A DNA stretch of 41,568 nt from Candidatus Aenigmatarchaeota archaeon (lineage in GTDB: Archaea; Aenigmatarchaeota; Aenigmatarchaeia; CG10238-14; SCSR01), in assembly GCA_016177025.1 (NCBI GenBank), contig JACOWB010000008.1:78076-119643 (forward strand). The letters run 5' to 3'. Shown piece after piece: positions 19,371 through 29,146 of the stretch. Position 1 is the stretch's first letter, and every line of letters starts with the position of its first letter. Below the pieces are notes generated by a model. That model had not been told where the DNA came from. It was given only the letters and a program-made list of their open reading frames with translations, and ran no database searches. A program made the translations under genes and the position numbers.

Positions 19371-19490
19371 ATGAGTTCAAGTAAATCGGCCAAAAGTATA
19401 ATGAGAAATGTTTTTTCTAGAACTATTTACCTAGTTTTAAATTCATTTGCAATTCCTCTATTGGCTCTTAAAAATCTAAAGGGGCAATAG
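19371..19490 (+). CDS. Possible short ORF (39 aa) in the leader of the orphan cassette
   Basis: Manual translation MSSSKSAKSIMRNVFSRTIYLVLNSFAIPLLALKNLKGQ*; no clear SD. Confidence 0.25.
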   Translation: MSSSKSAKSIMRNVFSRTIYLVLNSFAIPLLALKNLKGQ

Positions 19491-19571
19491 GGGAGGATTC
19501 TGCAAAGCGGCAGAGGACCCGGGCACAGGAACTCTTTCTAAGGATTTTCATTACAGGAGGAGGTAGTCTAA

Positions 19572-19820
19572 ATGGGTAGCGACTACTCTCATCTCCGGAC
19601 AGTTTCTTATAAAGACGGGCATGGTAGATCTGCTACTGCTGTTCTAGAACTAGGTAAGGATGGATATGCATATTTGAGGGAGAGTGGAAGTCGTCGGCGT
19701 ACAACAGTTCATAAGAGAGAAGTTGTTGACGCTACAGATTCCGAGTTGGTAGACATGCTAAGACTATCATTGGGTCTCCCGTTTCAATTTTATAAAAATG
19801 GTAAATCTCGTAGGAGGTGA
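19572..19820 (+). CDS. Hypothetical basic protein (82 aa), first gene of orphan cassette
   Basis: Complete ORF preceded by strong SD 'aggaggaggtag' at about 19555-19566. Confidence 0.7.
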   Translation: MGSDYSHLRTVSYKDGHGRSATAVLELGKDGYAYLRESGSRRRTTVHKREVVDATDSELVDMLRLSLGLPFQFYKNGKSRRR

Positions 19821-19827
19821 AAATTAA

Positions 19828-20142
19828 ATGGATGTGAACAACTCACGAATAACCAGACCACCGATTTTGCGTAGAAAAGTGATGATAGATGGGAGGAAAA
19901 GACAAGGTGGTATTTACGATGTGAACGGTAATCCTGCCGATCATATAATTCCAGGAAAAATCTACATGGCAAAAATTAATGGCGGGTATGTAAGAGTCCG
20001 CGCACAGCCTAACCAAACAATGCAGATAGCCGGAGGGGAAGAATTGAGAAGTGAAATCGACCCAAGAACAAGTGCGACAGAGGCATATGCTAGATCGGTA
20101 GGATTCAATTTAACTACTGGGGCTTATGAAAACCCTGCATAA
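19828..20142 (+). CDS. Hypothetical protein (104 aa), second gene of orphan cassette
   Basis: Complete ORF preceded by strong SD 'taggaggtg'; 7 bp after the previous gene. Confidence 0.7.
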   Translation: MDVNNSRITRPPILRRKVMIDGRKRQGGIYDVNGNPADHIIPGKIYMAKINGGYVRVRAQPNQTMQIAGGEELRSEIDPRTSATEAYARSVGFNLTTGAYENPA

Positions 20143-20182
20143 AATAGGAGTGAATGCAACTCCTATTGTTTTTCATTTTTTG
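20143..20182 (+). terminator. Hairpin + T-tract, bacterial-style intrinsic terminator
   Basis: Perfect 9-bp stem AATAGGAGT(20143-20151)-GAATGCA-ACTCCTATT(20159-20167), followed by GTTTTTCATTTTTTG, immediately after the stop codon. Confidence 0.7.
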
Positions 20183-20216
20183 TTAGCTTTTTATTTTGAT
20201 ATTCAAAGTGTTATTA

Positions 20217-22862
20217 ATGGACTTCAAAAAGATAGAGAAAAAATGGCAAGCTAAGTGGGATGAAGCTAAAATTTTCGAAGCCAACGTGAATCCGAAAAAA
20301 AAGAAATTCTTCACTTCAATAATTATCCCTTATGTCAATGGCAATATACACATAGGACATTCCTTCACTTACACACGAATAGATGCCTATGCAAGATTCA
20401 AAAGAATGCAAGGTTTCAATACGTTACTCGCAGAAGGATTTCATGCGACTGGTGAACCTATACTTGGCGCGATTGAAAGATTGAAAAAGAACGACAAATC
20501 TCAGATAGAAACTTTCAAAATGTATGGTGCGACTGACAAAGATTTGCAGATGTTCAAACGAAAAGGACCTGAATTCGCGGCCAAGTTCTGGATGGAAAAA
20601 ATTATAGAATCGTCCAAACTAATGGGATTTTCTGTTGACTGGAGAAGAAAGTTCGTTACTGCAATAGACCCAGCATTCAATCGATTCATAGAATGGCAAT
20701 ACAACACACTAAGAAAAAAAGGATATGTTATTCAAGGGACTCATCCAGTTATTTGGTGTCTGCATGACCAATCGCCAACTGGCGACCATGACAGACTGAA
20801 AGGCGAAGGTGAAAGCCCGACCGAATTTGTTCTGCTGAAGTTTAAATTGGAGTCTGGAGAAATTCTACCGTGTGCAACATTAAGACCGGAGACAATTTAT
20901 GGTGTAACAAATCTTTGGGTAAACCCTGCTGCAGAGCATGTTAAAGTCAAAATCGATGATGAAACATGGATTATTTCTAGAGAGGCTGTACAGAAATTCA
21001 AAGATCAATTGAAAGATGTTAAAGAAATTGGTATTATCTCTGGAAAGAGACTGATTGGAAAATCTGTAAGGAACATGGTGACAAACCAGAGAATACCGAT
21101 TCTTCAAGGGAAATTTGTGGATCCGGCAACAGCGACTGGAATTGTGATGTCAGTCCCATCACATGCACCATATGACTATGTAGCGTTAAAGGAGCTTGGT
21201 GTGGAGATCGAACCTATTTCTGTAATAAAAGTTGAAGGCTTTGGAGAGCATCCGGCAATAGAAGTTTCTGAAAAACTAGGAATAAAATCTACGAAAGAGA
21301 CAGAAAAACTTGATGATGCTACGTCGATTGTTTATAAAAAGGAATTTCATACCGGTGTTCTTAGAGAGATTACTGGGAAATATGCAGGAAAGAAAGTCTC
21401 CGAAGTTAAGAATGAATTGATAGAAGATTTTGTTAAACAGAATGTTGCAGACAAGATATGGGAATCGAGCAATCTCGTTATCTGCAGATGCACAAACAGG
21501 TGCCATGTAAAAATTTTGGAGAATCAGTGGTTTTTGAAATTTTCTGATAAAGAATGGAAAAATAAAGTTAAGCAATGCATCTCACAAATGAAATTCCATC
21601 CTGAAGAATCCAGAATACAATTCTTGAATACGGTCGACTGGCTGGATGACAAAGCTTGTGCAAGAAAAAGTGGACTAGGCACTAGACTGCCGTGGGACAA
21701 GGAATGGATTGTAGAAACTTTGAGTGACTCTGTAATTTATATGGCGTATTACACTATAGCCCGAACAATTAATGAAAATAAAATATCCGCCGAACAATTA
21801 ACAGATGGAATCTTTGATTATGTGTTTCTTGGCAAGGGTAATTTAAAAGAGCTTTCGAAAAATTCGAAACTGAACGAAAAGTTAATCCGGGGGATGCGAG
21901 AGGAGTTTGAATATTTTTATCCTGTGGACTTGAGGAATTCTGCTAAGGAACTGGTGCAGAACCATTTGACATATGCGTTATTCCATCATGTCGCCATTTG
22001 GAATGACCCGAAATATTGGCCTAAAGCTTACGGTGTAAACGGATTCGTCACTGTTTCCGGAGAGAAGATGGCAAAGTCGAAGGGAAATATAATACCACTA
22101 AAGAATTTAGTCGAAAAATACGGTTCAGACATAGTCAGAATAAACATAGCAACAGCCAACGAGAACATGGACGATGCAGATTGGAAGGAGGACTCTTTAA
22201 AGACGTTTTCTTCAAGATTGGCATCGTTGGAGCAGCTTGTCAAGAATCTGAAACGGGCTAAAAGAAAATCTGTAAACAACTTGGACAGTTATATGGAATC
22301 TGTATTGCAGAATTGTATAAAAGGCGCGACAGAAAATTATGAAACAATGAAATTCAGATCTGGTGTTCAGTACAGCATATTCCAGATATTTAATGAGCTA
22401 AATTACTACATAGAAAGATGCGACGGAATTAAAGGTTGTAATCAAGGCGTTTTAAAGAATTGTTTGTCTGCAGTCGTATCATTAATAGCACCGTTCACTC
22501 CCCACATTAGCGAAGAACTTCGGTATAACTTGGGACACAAGGATTTTATTTCATTGGGTCCGTGGCCTTCATTTGAGGACAAAAAAATTGACAAGAACAT
22601 CCTAGAACTGGAAAACATCTTCAAAAAAACGCTAGAAGACTTGGCCAAAGTTCTGAAGCTTGCTGGAAAAAAGAAAAATGCATACCTGTATTTTGTGACC
22701 GATAAAGAACTAAACTACTTTAAAGATCCTGTCGCATATCTGCAGAAAATGTTTGATTTCAAAAAGATAGAACTATACAAGTCATCGGACAGGAATAAAT
22801 ACGATCCTGAAAATAAATCATCAAGAGCGAAATACGGCAGACCGGCAATTTATTTGGAGTAG
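20217..22862 (+). CDS. leuS: Leucine--tRNA ligase (archaeal type)
   Basis: 'IIIPYVNGNIHIGHSFTYTRIDAYARFKRMQGFNTL', 'EKMAKSKGNIIPL', 'CATLRPETIYGVTNLWVNP' editing domain. Confidence 0.95.
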   Translation: MDFKKIEKKWQAKWDEAKIFEANVNPKKKKFFTSIIIPYVNGNIHIGHSFTYTRIDAYARFKRMQGFNTLLAEGFHATGEPILGAIERLKKNDKSQIETFKMYGATDKDLQMFKRKGPEFAAKFWMEKIIESSKLMGFSVDWRRKFVTAIDPAFNRFIEWQYNTLRKKGYVIQGTHPVIWCLHDQSPTGDHDRLKGEGESPTEFVLLKFKLESGEILPCATLRPETIYGVTNLWVNPAAEHVKVKIDDETWIISREAVQKFKDQLKDVKEIGIISGKRLIGKSVRNMVTNQRIPILQGKFVDPATATGIVMSVPSHAPYDYVALKELGVEIEPISVIKVEGFGEHPAIEVSEKLGIKSTKETEKLDDATSIVYKKEFHTGVLREITGKYAGKKVSEVKNELIEDFVKQNVADKIWESSNLVICRCTNRCHVKILENQWFLKFSDKEWKNKVKQCISQMKFHPEESRIQFLNTVDWLDDKACARKSGLGTRLPWDKEWIVETLSDSVIYMAYYTIARTINENKISAEQLTDGIFDYVFLGKGNLKELSKNSKLNEKLIRGMREEFEYFYPVDLRNSAKELVQNHLTYALFHHVAIWNDPKYWPKAYGVNGFVTVSGEKMAKSKGNIIPLKNLVEKYGSDIVRINIATANENMDDADWKEDSLKTFSSRLASLEQLVKNLKRAKRKSVNNLDSYMESVLQNCIKGATENYETMKFRSGVQYSIFQIFNELNYYIERCDGIKGCNQGVLKNCLSAVVSLIAPFTPHISEELRYNLGHKDFISLGPWPSFEDKKIDKNILELENIFKKTLEDLAKVLKLAGKKKNAYLYFVTDKELNYFKDPVAYLQKMFDFKKIELYKSSDRNKYDPENKSSRAKYGRPAIYLE

Positions 22863-23654
22863 CTAACTTCCTATCAGCATAGTCTCTATAATCGCACCTG
22901 CAATCAGCAGCACTACAGCAACCGAAATAATCTTCAGGCTGTCCTTGACCACAACCCAGAACAATTCTGTTTTTCTTTTAGCTACAACAGCCGACAATAT
23001 ACCACCCGCTATACCGGCAAGAAAGTAGGCCGCTATTTCGAACACACCATGGGGCAGATAAGTGATAAGAGCCACTGGTACGCCACCTACTCCGCCAAAA
23101 GATTTGGCTGTCAAACCTATTGCAGCGGCCAACACAGATGCATTCCATGATAGTATGAAGATTGCGCCTGAACCAAATATGAAAGCGAAGAGTATAGACA
23201 GCAGAAGAACGCCTATATTATTGATTGTTATCTTGATGAATGTGCTTGAAAATAGAAAGCTGCCACGAATCAGCTTTATCTCTGTTATCTGATCTTCGAA
23301 AAGTTTTTGTACGGTATCGTCGGGCAGGAATATGAAAACCAGTGACAAAGCGGCTATCATGCCTGAAAAGAATGCTGTGTAAATCAGAAGCATATCCCAG
23401 TGGCGCTTTAAAAATGTCTGATGCATGCGTTTTTTGATTTCAAGCTCTGTCATGAACGCTTCGTATGTCAGCAAATTAACCATAAAGGGAGTCATTATAA
23501 ATGTGACCAGGACTGACGTGAACAAGCCTATAGATTCTGGGAATACCAGGAAGGAGATGAAGAGACTTATAACCGAGACTAGTGCGCCAATGACAGACAT
23601 CCATAGAGGGTGCCTGATAGCCTCTCTTATGGTCACGATTTTTTCGAGTACCAT
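22863..23654 (-). CDS. SpoIIM (stage II sporulation protein M, DUF95) family membrane protein
   Basis: Multi-TM; 'ALITYLPHGVFEIAAYFLAGIAGGILSAVV' SpoIIM-like C-terminal motif. Confidence 0.75.
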   Translation of the reverse strand: MVLEKIVTIREAIRHPLWMSVIGALVSVISLFISFLVFPESIGLFTSVLVTFIMTPFMVNLLTYEAFMTELEIKKRMHQTFLKRHWDMLLIYTAFFSGMIAALSLVFIFLPDDTVQKLFEDQITEIKLIRGSFLFSSTFIKITINNIGVLLLSILFAFIFGSGAIFILSWNASVLAAAIGLTAKSFGGVGGVPVALITYLPHGVFEIAAYFLAGIAGGILSAVVAKRKTELFWVVVKDSLKIISVAVVLLIAGAIIETMLIGS

Positions 23655-23666
23655 GTTCTTAAATAG

Positions 23667-24128
23667 GTGATTTTAAAATTAATGTGTATGAAATTCAAAT
23701 CTTCGTGGATAGGCTTGTTCCTTATAGCCGTTATGCTGTTTTCAACATTTGCCTATGCTGTCATACAATCTTTATACCCGAAACAGGCGCCTACATTGCC
23801 GGACTCCAACATAATTGATTATGCGCTTGAACCAGCACTGAAAGATGCATTAGTCCAATATGGCGCGACTGTCATCACATTCGAATATAATCTAGGCTGC
23901 AATAACTGCGTGAACCAGAAAGCGACATTGGAATTTTTTGCGACTGACTATAAAGAACAGATCTGGCTGGAAGAGATTCATGATGACAACTTGGATGTAT
24001 CAACCATAAGGATGTCGAGCGTATACGGCGAAGAGAATCTGGTAGATGCCAATGAAACTCAGATTGTAAGTTCTCTGTGTGGGCTGATGGTGGCTCCACC
24101 TGCAACATGCGCCCTTCAAAAAACTTAA
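23667..24128 (+). CDS. Membrane-anchored thioredoxin-like protein with CNNC motif
   Basis: N-terminal TM/signal, then 'ATVITFEYNLGCNNCVNQKATLEFFATDYKEQIWLEEI'. Confidence 0.5.
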   Translation: MILKLMCMKFKSSWIGLFLIAVMLFSTFAYAVIQSLYPKQAPTLPDSNIIDYALEPALKDALVQYGATVITFEYNLGCNNCVNQKATLEFFATDYKEQIWLEEIHDDNLDVSTIRMSSVYGEENLVDANETQIVSSLCGLMVAPPATCALQKT

Positions 24129-24151
24129 GCTAAAAAATCAGAGTAATATTC

Positions 24152-24601
24152 ATGGCATTGCTGGAAATGGCAGACTTTATCAACATCCTTGCTTTTGTGG
24201 GCATGACAACTGCGACTTACACAATTTTCTATATAGGCAGGAGCATGAGCGCCAAGGGAATCGGATTGAACATGTTTACACTCGCCTTGGGGATTAATCT
24301 GATCGGATTGTCGCATTTGTTTAGGGTATGGCTCGATGTGTCAACTTCCCCGCTTATACTGATGCTGGTGGCGACGGGCTCTGTCTTCTTGTCTGCTGGT
24401 ATCATCTGGGTGATTTATGACAAGGCGACGGAAATAAGCAGGCTGAAAGGCAGGGGGAAGGAAATAAACTCCGTAATCGCCGACCTGAAAGAAAGGTACT
24501 ACAAGAAAGAATTGTCTGAGGAAGACCTGCAATCCGCCTATTCAAACCTGATGAGAGAAATGGCTGAGATTGAAGTCAAACTGAAGGAGAAACGTAAATA
24601 G
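24152..24601 (+). CDS. Membrane protein, three or four TM segments plus C-terminal coiled coil
   Basis: Hydrophobic N-terminal two-thirds; charged tail 'DLKERYYKKELSEEDLQSAYSNLMREMAEIEVKLKEK'. Confidence 0.6.
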   Translation: MALLEMADFINILAFVGMTTATYTIFYIGRSMSAKGIGLNMFTLALGINLIGLSHLFRVWLDVSTSPLILMLVATGSVFLSAGIIWVIYDKATEISRLKGRGKEINSVIADLKERYYKKELSEEDLQSAYSNLMREMAEIEVKLKEKRK

Positions 24602-24621
24602 TTAAAAAGGGAATAATAATT

Positions 24622-25317
24622 ATGCCTGTGGAAAGAACTGAAAGCGGCATTCCTGGATTGGACAAGTTAATTGAAGGCGGTTTTGTAAAGAATTCTGTTA
24701 ATCTTGTTGCGGGGCAGACTGGAACTGGAAAAACTCTGTTCTGCATGCAGTATCTTTTGAATGGCTTGAAGAAAGGGGAGAATGGACTATATATAACTTT
24801 GGAGCAGAAGGAGGATGAGATTCTGCAGGACGTTGGAAGATTTGGTTGGGATGTTGAGTTTCAGAAATATATCAAAGCGGGAAAACTTGCGCTTGTTCCT
24901 TTAGAGCCTACAGGGATGAGGGAACTGACAACTGCGACAGTCAATTACGCAAAAAAAGTAAACGCCAAAAGATTTGTTCTTGATAGCTTGTCGATAGCAA
25001 CAATGGGCTGGAAAACAGGGGAGATGGACTTGACAAAAATCAGGGCTGAGGTTTTCTCTTATATGAAATCATTAAAAAATTTAGGTGTAACTAGTTTTTT
25101 AATAACAGAAATACCAGAAACAGATGACAAAGCTTTGAGCAGATTCGGATTCGAGGAGTTTCTAGCAGATGGTGTTGTAGTTTTATCATTTTTGAATGTC
25201 GGTGGAGAAGTGTTTTCCAATCTAAGGGTAAGAAAAATGAGAAGAACTAGCCATAAAAAAGAACAATATCCATATGAAATAACAAACAATGGTTTAAAGC
25301 TGCTTTCAAAGGGTTAG
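24622..25317 (+). CDS. KaiC-like single-domain RecA-superfamily ATPase
   Basis: 'GIPGLDKLIEGGFVKNSVNLVAGQTGTGKTLFCMQYLLNGLKKGENGLYITLEQ'. Confidence 0.92.
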   Translation: MPVERTESGIPGLDKLIEGGFVKNSVNLVAGQTGTGKTLFCMQYLLNGLKKGENGLYITLEQKEDEILQDVGRFGWDVEFQKYIKAGKLALVPLEPTGMRELTTATVNYAKKVNAKRFVLDSLSIATMGWKTGEMDLTKIRAEVFSYMKSLKNLGVTSFLITEIPETDDKALSRFGFEEFLADGVVVLSFLNVGGEVFSNLRVRKMRRTSHKKEQYPYEITNNGLKLLSKG

Positions 25318-26535
25318 AGAATCGCTAAAAGTAACACCGACGAGTGTTTGACAAAAACTACCACATGTTCCGCTAGGCAACGTTGATTGCTCCGAATAAC
25401 TATAAAATCCGACAAAGGGTGTGTTTTTCAATTCTTTCTTTAATATTTCAGCCTCTTTATAAATGTCTTTTTGTAAATATGCCATCCTCCCAGCACAACT
25501 AATTATTATGGAGAATGCAGGTGTTATTTTATCCAATAATTTGCCAGTCCTATCCGTAGCTTTGAGTATGTCATTTTGACTACCTTCAAGCAAATAAAGC
25601 ACACTGTTTTTAGGCACTGGGGAAAAGAATAAAAGTGACTTATCGGGCAGTACTGCCTGCGGGTTTTTGATCCAGAAATTCCCCATATTGTCAGAAAATC
25701 CGAAAGGATATTTAGCAATATATGGTACAATGTTCTCTTTTAGTTTATCTAGGGTGGTGCCGACTAGTTTGGCGTAAACTTCTGCAGCTGGCTTGTTGTC
25801 CAGTGTTTTCACTATTTTACCTTCGCTTTCTGTAGCGACGGCTACTCTTCTTGTTGGCTTGTATCCATGATCGACTGAATGAACATTTCTTAGTTTAGAG
25901 AATAAAGCCATGACTATTGTTGCATCTTTGTAGATTTTCCCATTTACAAACTGGTATGTTTGTTCGAACTGCACATCGTCCCCAGCTGAGCCACCGGCTA
26001 TAAAAGTATTTTTACTGAGAATCTCTAGCATTCCTGCCAACGTCTCTTCTTCATGGCCGAGTACTTTCTTTGTGGTGCCGGGAAATATAGTTAAAGCATA
26101 TGTAGGGTTTACAAATTTCTGCTCCTTGCGTAAAGCTTTTCTCAGATTTTCGGTGGCTTCTTTTGCCGATGCTTTTCCAGCCAATCTAGGATTCTTTGAG
26201 ACATTATCACCGACCCCTATTCCTGTAGAAATATAATCGGAAGACACAGCCAAAGCTACACAACTGCCTGTAGAAAATCCATAATTAGAAAGTTCGCCTG
26301 CAGTTGTGCAACCTATCCAATTGCACTTGAATAAATCATTTATTTTTTTAACAAGTTCTTTCAAAGATTTTTCGTTTCGCGCATATTTTTTGGCAGAGCA
26401 GAAAACTACACCAAAAGTAGGTGTTTTATTTCCAGATTTTTGCATCTCTTTTATCGCTGTTTTAACGGCTTCTTCCGCGGCTTTAGAAGGATTGTCTAGT
26501 TGGCTTGTTCCCACGCCAGCAGAGACATTTCTCAT
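25306..26535 (-). CDS. FIST N + FIST C sensory domain protein
   Basis: 'CNWIGCTTAGELSNYGF...SVALAVSSDYISTGIGVG', 'FIAGGSAGDDVQFEQTYQFVNGKIYKDATIVMALFS', C-terminal 'FVGFYSYSEQSTLP'. Confidence 0.85.
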   Translation of the reverse strand: MRNVSAGVGTSQLDNPSKAAEEAVKTAIKEMQKSGNKTPTFGVVFCSAKKYARNEKSLKELVKKINDLFKCNWIGCTTAGELSNYGFSTGSCVALAVSSDYISTGIGVGDNVSKNPRLAGKASAKEATENLRKALRKEQKFVNPTYALTIFPGTTKKVLGHEEETLAGMLEILSKNTFIAGGSAGDDVQFEQTYQFVNGKIYKDATIVMALFSKLRNVHSVDHGYKPTRRVAVATESEGKIVKTLDNKPAAEVYAKLVGTTLDKLKENIVPYIAKYPFGFSDNMGNFWIKNPQAVLPDKSLLFFSPVPKNSVLYLLEGSQNDILKATDRTGKLLDKITPAFSIIISCAGRMAYLQKDIYKEAEILKKELKNTPFVGFYSYSEQSTLPSGTCGSFCQTLVGVTFSDSLTL

Positions 26536-26564
26536 ATTTATTATTCAGTTTGATAAATATATCT

Positions 26565-27683
26565 CTATTTGAGTGCCGTTTTCATCCTATCCAACGCATT
26601 GGATAGCTCTCCCATGGAAACTGTAGAATATGTTAGTCGTACGTAGTCCCCACCGGCAGGACCAAAGATAATCCCAGGTGCGACAAGTACTCCATTCTGC
26701 TTGAATAGACTGGCAACTTGTTCGGATGATCCGTACTTGTTTATTCTAGAAAATACATAAAACGCGCCTCTTGGTGTACTGGATGGTACTCCCATTTCTC
26801 TCAAACCTTCCAACAGAAAGTTTCTTCTTCTTTGATACTCATCGATTACCTGTGGTAATCTGTCATTGCCCCTCTGAATAGCCTCTAATGCAGCATACTG
26901 ATTCATTGAAGGCGGGCATGTGACCATTGCTTGATGGACTTTCAACATTTCTCTTAATATATCAGGATTTGCAACTGCCCACCCTATTCTCCATCCTGTC
27001 ATGTCATGTTCCTTTGATACACCGTCCACCACTATTGCTGTATCTAAATATTTTCCGATTGAATGGTGAACATGATTATCATAAACAAATCTTCTGTATA
27101 TTTCATCGGAGACAACAACTATGTCATTGGCTTTAGCAATCTCCGCTATTCCTTCTATATCTTCTTTTGTCGCAACACTTCCTGTGGGATTGTGTGGGGA
27201 ATTGAGAATGATGATTCTTGTTTTGGGTGTTACCAATTTTTCTACATTCTCAGGCTTCATTCTGAAATCGTCTTCCATATTAAGAAGCGTGTAGACAGGA
27301 GTTGCACCTGCTATTAAAATCTGGTTTCTATATAAAGGAAAGCTGGGGTCAGATAAAATAACCTCGTCGCCTGTACCGGCAAAAGCCAAGATAGATGCCA
27401 TGATGGCTTCTGTTGCGCCAACAGAAATCATAACATTGTTTTTTGTATATTGCAATCCCAAGCCGCCATACGTTCTTGCAACAGCTTCTCTCAATTCTGG
27501 TATACCTTCGGATGGTGTATATTTTGTACGATTATCTTGTACAGCTTCAACACCTTTTGCTTTCACAGAATCTGCAGTCCCGAAATCTGGTTGTCCGAGA
27601 GCTAGATTAATAGCACCTGGAGGTGGATCTCTAAATAATTCACCAATTAAAAAATTGTCTATACTCGCCAAACGTCTCCTCAT
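26565..27683 (-). CDS. Class I/II PLP-dependent aminotransferase
   Basis: 'INLALGQPDFGTADSVKAKG', 'NSPHNPTGSV', 'VSDEIYRRFVYD', PLP Lys 'VDGVSKEHDMTGWRIGW'. Confidence 0.94.
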   Translation of the reverse strand: MRRRLASIDNFLIGELFRDPPPGAINLALGQPDFGTADSVKAKGVEAVQDNRTKYTPSEGIPELREAVARTYGGLGLQYTKNNVMISVGATEAIMASILAFAGTGDEVILSDPSFPLYRNQILIAGATPVYTLLNMEDDFRMKPENVEKLVTPKTRIIILNSPHNPTGSVATKEDIEGIAEIAKANDIVVVSDEIYRRFVYDNHVHHSIGKYLDTAIVVDGVSKEHDMTGWRIGWAVANPDILREMLKVHQAMVTCPPSMNQYAALEAIQRGNDRLPQVIDEYQRRRNFLLEGLREMGVPSSTPRGAFYVFSRINKYGSSEQVASLFKQNGVLVAPGIIFGPAGGDYVRLTYSTVSMGELSNALDRMKTALK

Positions 27684-27706
27684 CGATTATAAATAAGAGC
27701 TTAAAA

Positions 27707-29146
27707 TTAAGAGCTTATAGAAATTGGGTTTGTCCATATTTCAAATGGATACTTTCCTTGGTGAGGCAAGGCCAAATCGTGTACTCTTGTGTTCTTACCT
27801 ACATTGACATGTGAAGCTGGAAGTCTACGAGCTAACTCTAGGGTATGTTCCTTGCCTTTTTTGTCTTCTGGACCATAATATGAGACTGTGAGAGGGTGTG
27901 GCAACCAAGGTGAACTAATCTCTTGAACAGCTCTGTCTAAACTATCAAAGTGTCTCACATGAAGCATGTAGACGTTACGATCTCCCCGAACAAGGGGGGA
28001 TTCCAAGTTATACAGCCGTAAAATAATTGGTAGACCCTGATATTCCCCTACTCTAATTTTTGGTATATCTACCTCGGGGTAGAGAAGCTTTTCTGATCCC
28101 CATCTCGCATTATCGGTAACTAAATTCAGTGTTTTTTGCAAATCATTGAAGTCGACAAAACCTATATCTGTGTCATGCTCTAAAGGATCACCCACTTTCC
28201 TTTTAGCAAACTCTTCTTTCAAAGCTTCTTCAAATTCTCTTGCTACGCTACTGTGTACCCATACTAATCTTGTAGCGTCGCATGCTAATGGATTTTCTAG
28301 TGCGCCGTCTGCTACGGATTTGGCCGATTGTTTTATATCTGCACCCTCATCTACAATTGCTTTGCAGCTACCTCTATCATAAGCTATACCGACACCGAGC
28401 GCCTTTAGTGTGGCTGAATTTCCAAATCCCAGTCTTGACTCTGGGGTGGTCTCTAGATTTATCATTTCGGAGTTAGTTTGCCTCGATTGGTCATCACTTT
28501 TCCATATTACGGTATTAATGCCTCCCGATAAATCACCTCCCATCTTTCTTGCGACTTCTGTTAGCTGTTCGGCAAGTTTTACCGAGAAATAAGCCATGCT
28601 CGAGCTAGGTCTGACCAGAACATCTCTTCCAGAAATAAGTGAATGTGATATCACAAAAATAGGCGGAAATAAATCGCCGAATGGCAAATAACCCACCACG
28701 CTATCATCTATAGGAACTCTTAATTCTACTGACCCGTTTGTCAGATGTCTTTGCACTCCATTCTCACCTACAGTATACCTTTGTCTTATGATATTCCCAA
28801 AATGTTTCATGTAATCTCTTATCCCCATTAAGTTTGCTCTAACTACTTTTGTAGGCAAGCCGGTTAATTTAACCGCGTAAGCAATCTCGCTTTCTTCTAT
28901 CGGAAGTGACTCACCTGCAGAACTGATAACATCTAAAAGAGTCGAAGGGTCTATTTTTCTTCTTCTATAATTTTTTCCATGGCCGAGTGCACTTTCTATT
29001 TCTCTTGTTGTGGAGTTTGGTAGCTCAACTGAAAATCTGTATGGTTCTGAATAAGTGCTAAATGGGCTAGTCATAACAAATCTTGATTCTGTGTCTGATC
29101 TCCTTCCGCCTATATAATTTTGTACTGCTATGCTTGGACTAGTCAT
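27707..29146 (-). CDS. LuxC-like acyl-CoA/acyl-protein reductase (ALDH superfamily)
   Basis: 'SGRDVLVRPSSSMAYFSVKLAEQL' and Cys-containing 'LENPLACDATRLVWVHSSVAREFEEALKEEF', resembling LuxC. ATG at 29146; in-frame TTG at 29158 also possible. Confidence 0.7.
   Translation of the reverse strand: MTSPSIAVQNYIGGRRSDTESRFVMTSPFSTYSEPYRFSVELPNSTTREIESALGHGKNYRRRKIDPSTLLDVISSAGESLPIEESEIAYAVKLTGLPTKVVRANLMGIRDYMKHFGNIIRQRYTVGENGVQRHLTNGSVELRVPIDDSVVGYLPFGDLFPPIFVISHSLISGRDVLVRPSSSMAYFSVKLAEQLTEVARKMGGDLSGGINTVIWKSDDQSRQTNSEMINLETTPESRLGFGNSATLKALGVGIAYDRGSCKAIVDEGADIKQSAKSVADGALENPLACDATRLVWVHSSVAREFEEALKEEFAKRKVGDPLEHDTDIGFVDFNDLQKTLNLVTDNARWGSEKLLYPEVDIPKIRVGEYQGLPIILRLYNLESPLVRGDRNVYMLHVRHFDSLDRAVQEISSPWLPHPLTVSYYGPEDKKGKEHTLELARRLPASHVNVGKNTRVHDLALPHQGKYPFEIWTNPISISS

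Noticed and set aside
19360-19430. Possible C/D box sRNA ('ttgatgag ... aatgag')
   Set aside because: C-like box present, but no CUGA D box at suitable spacing.
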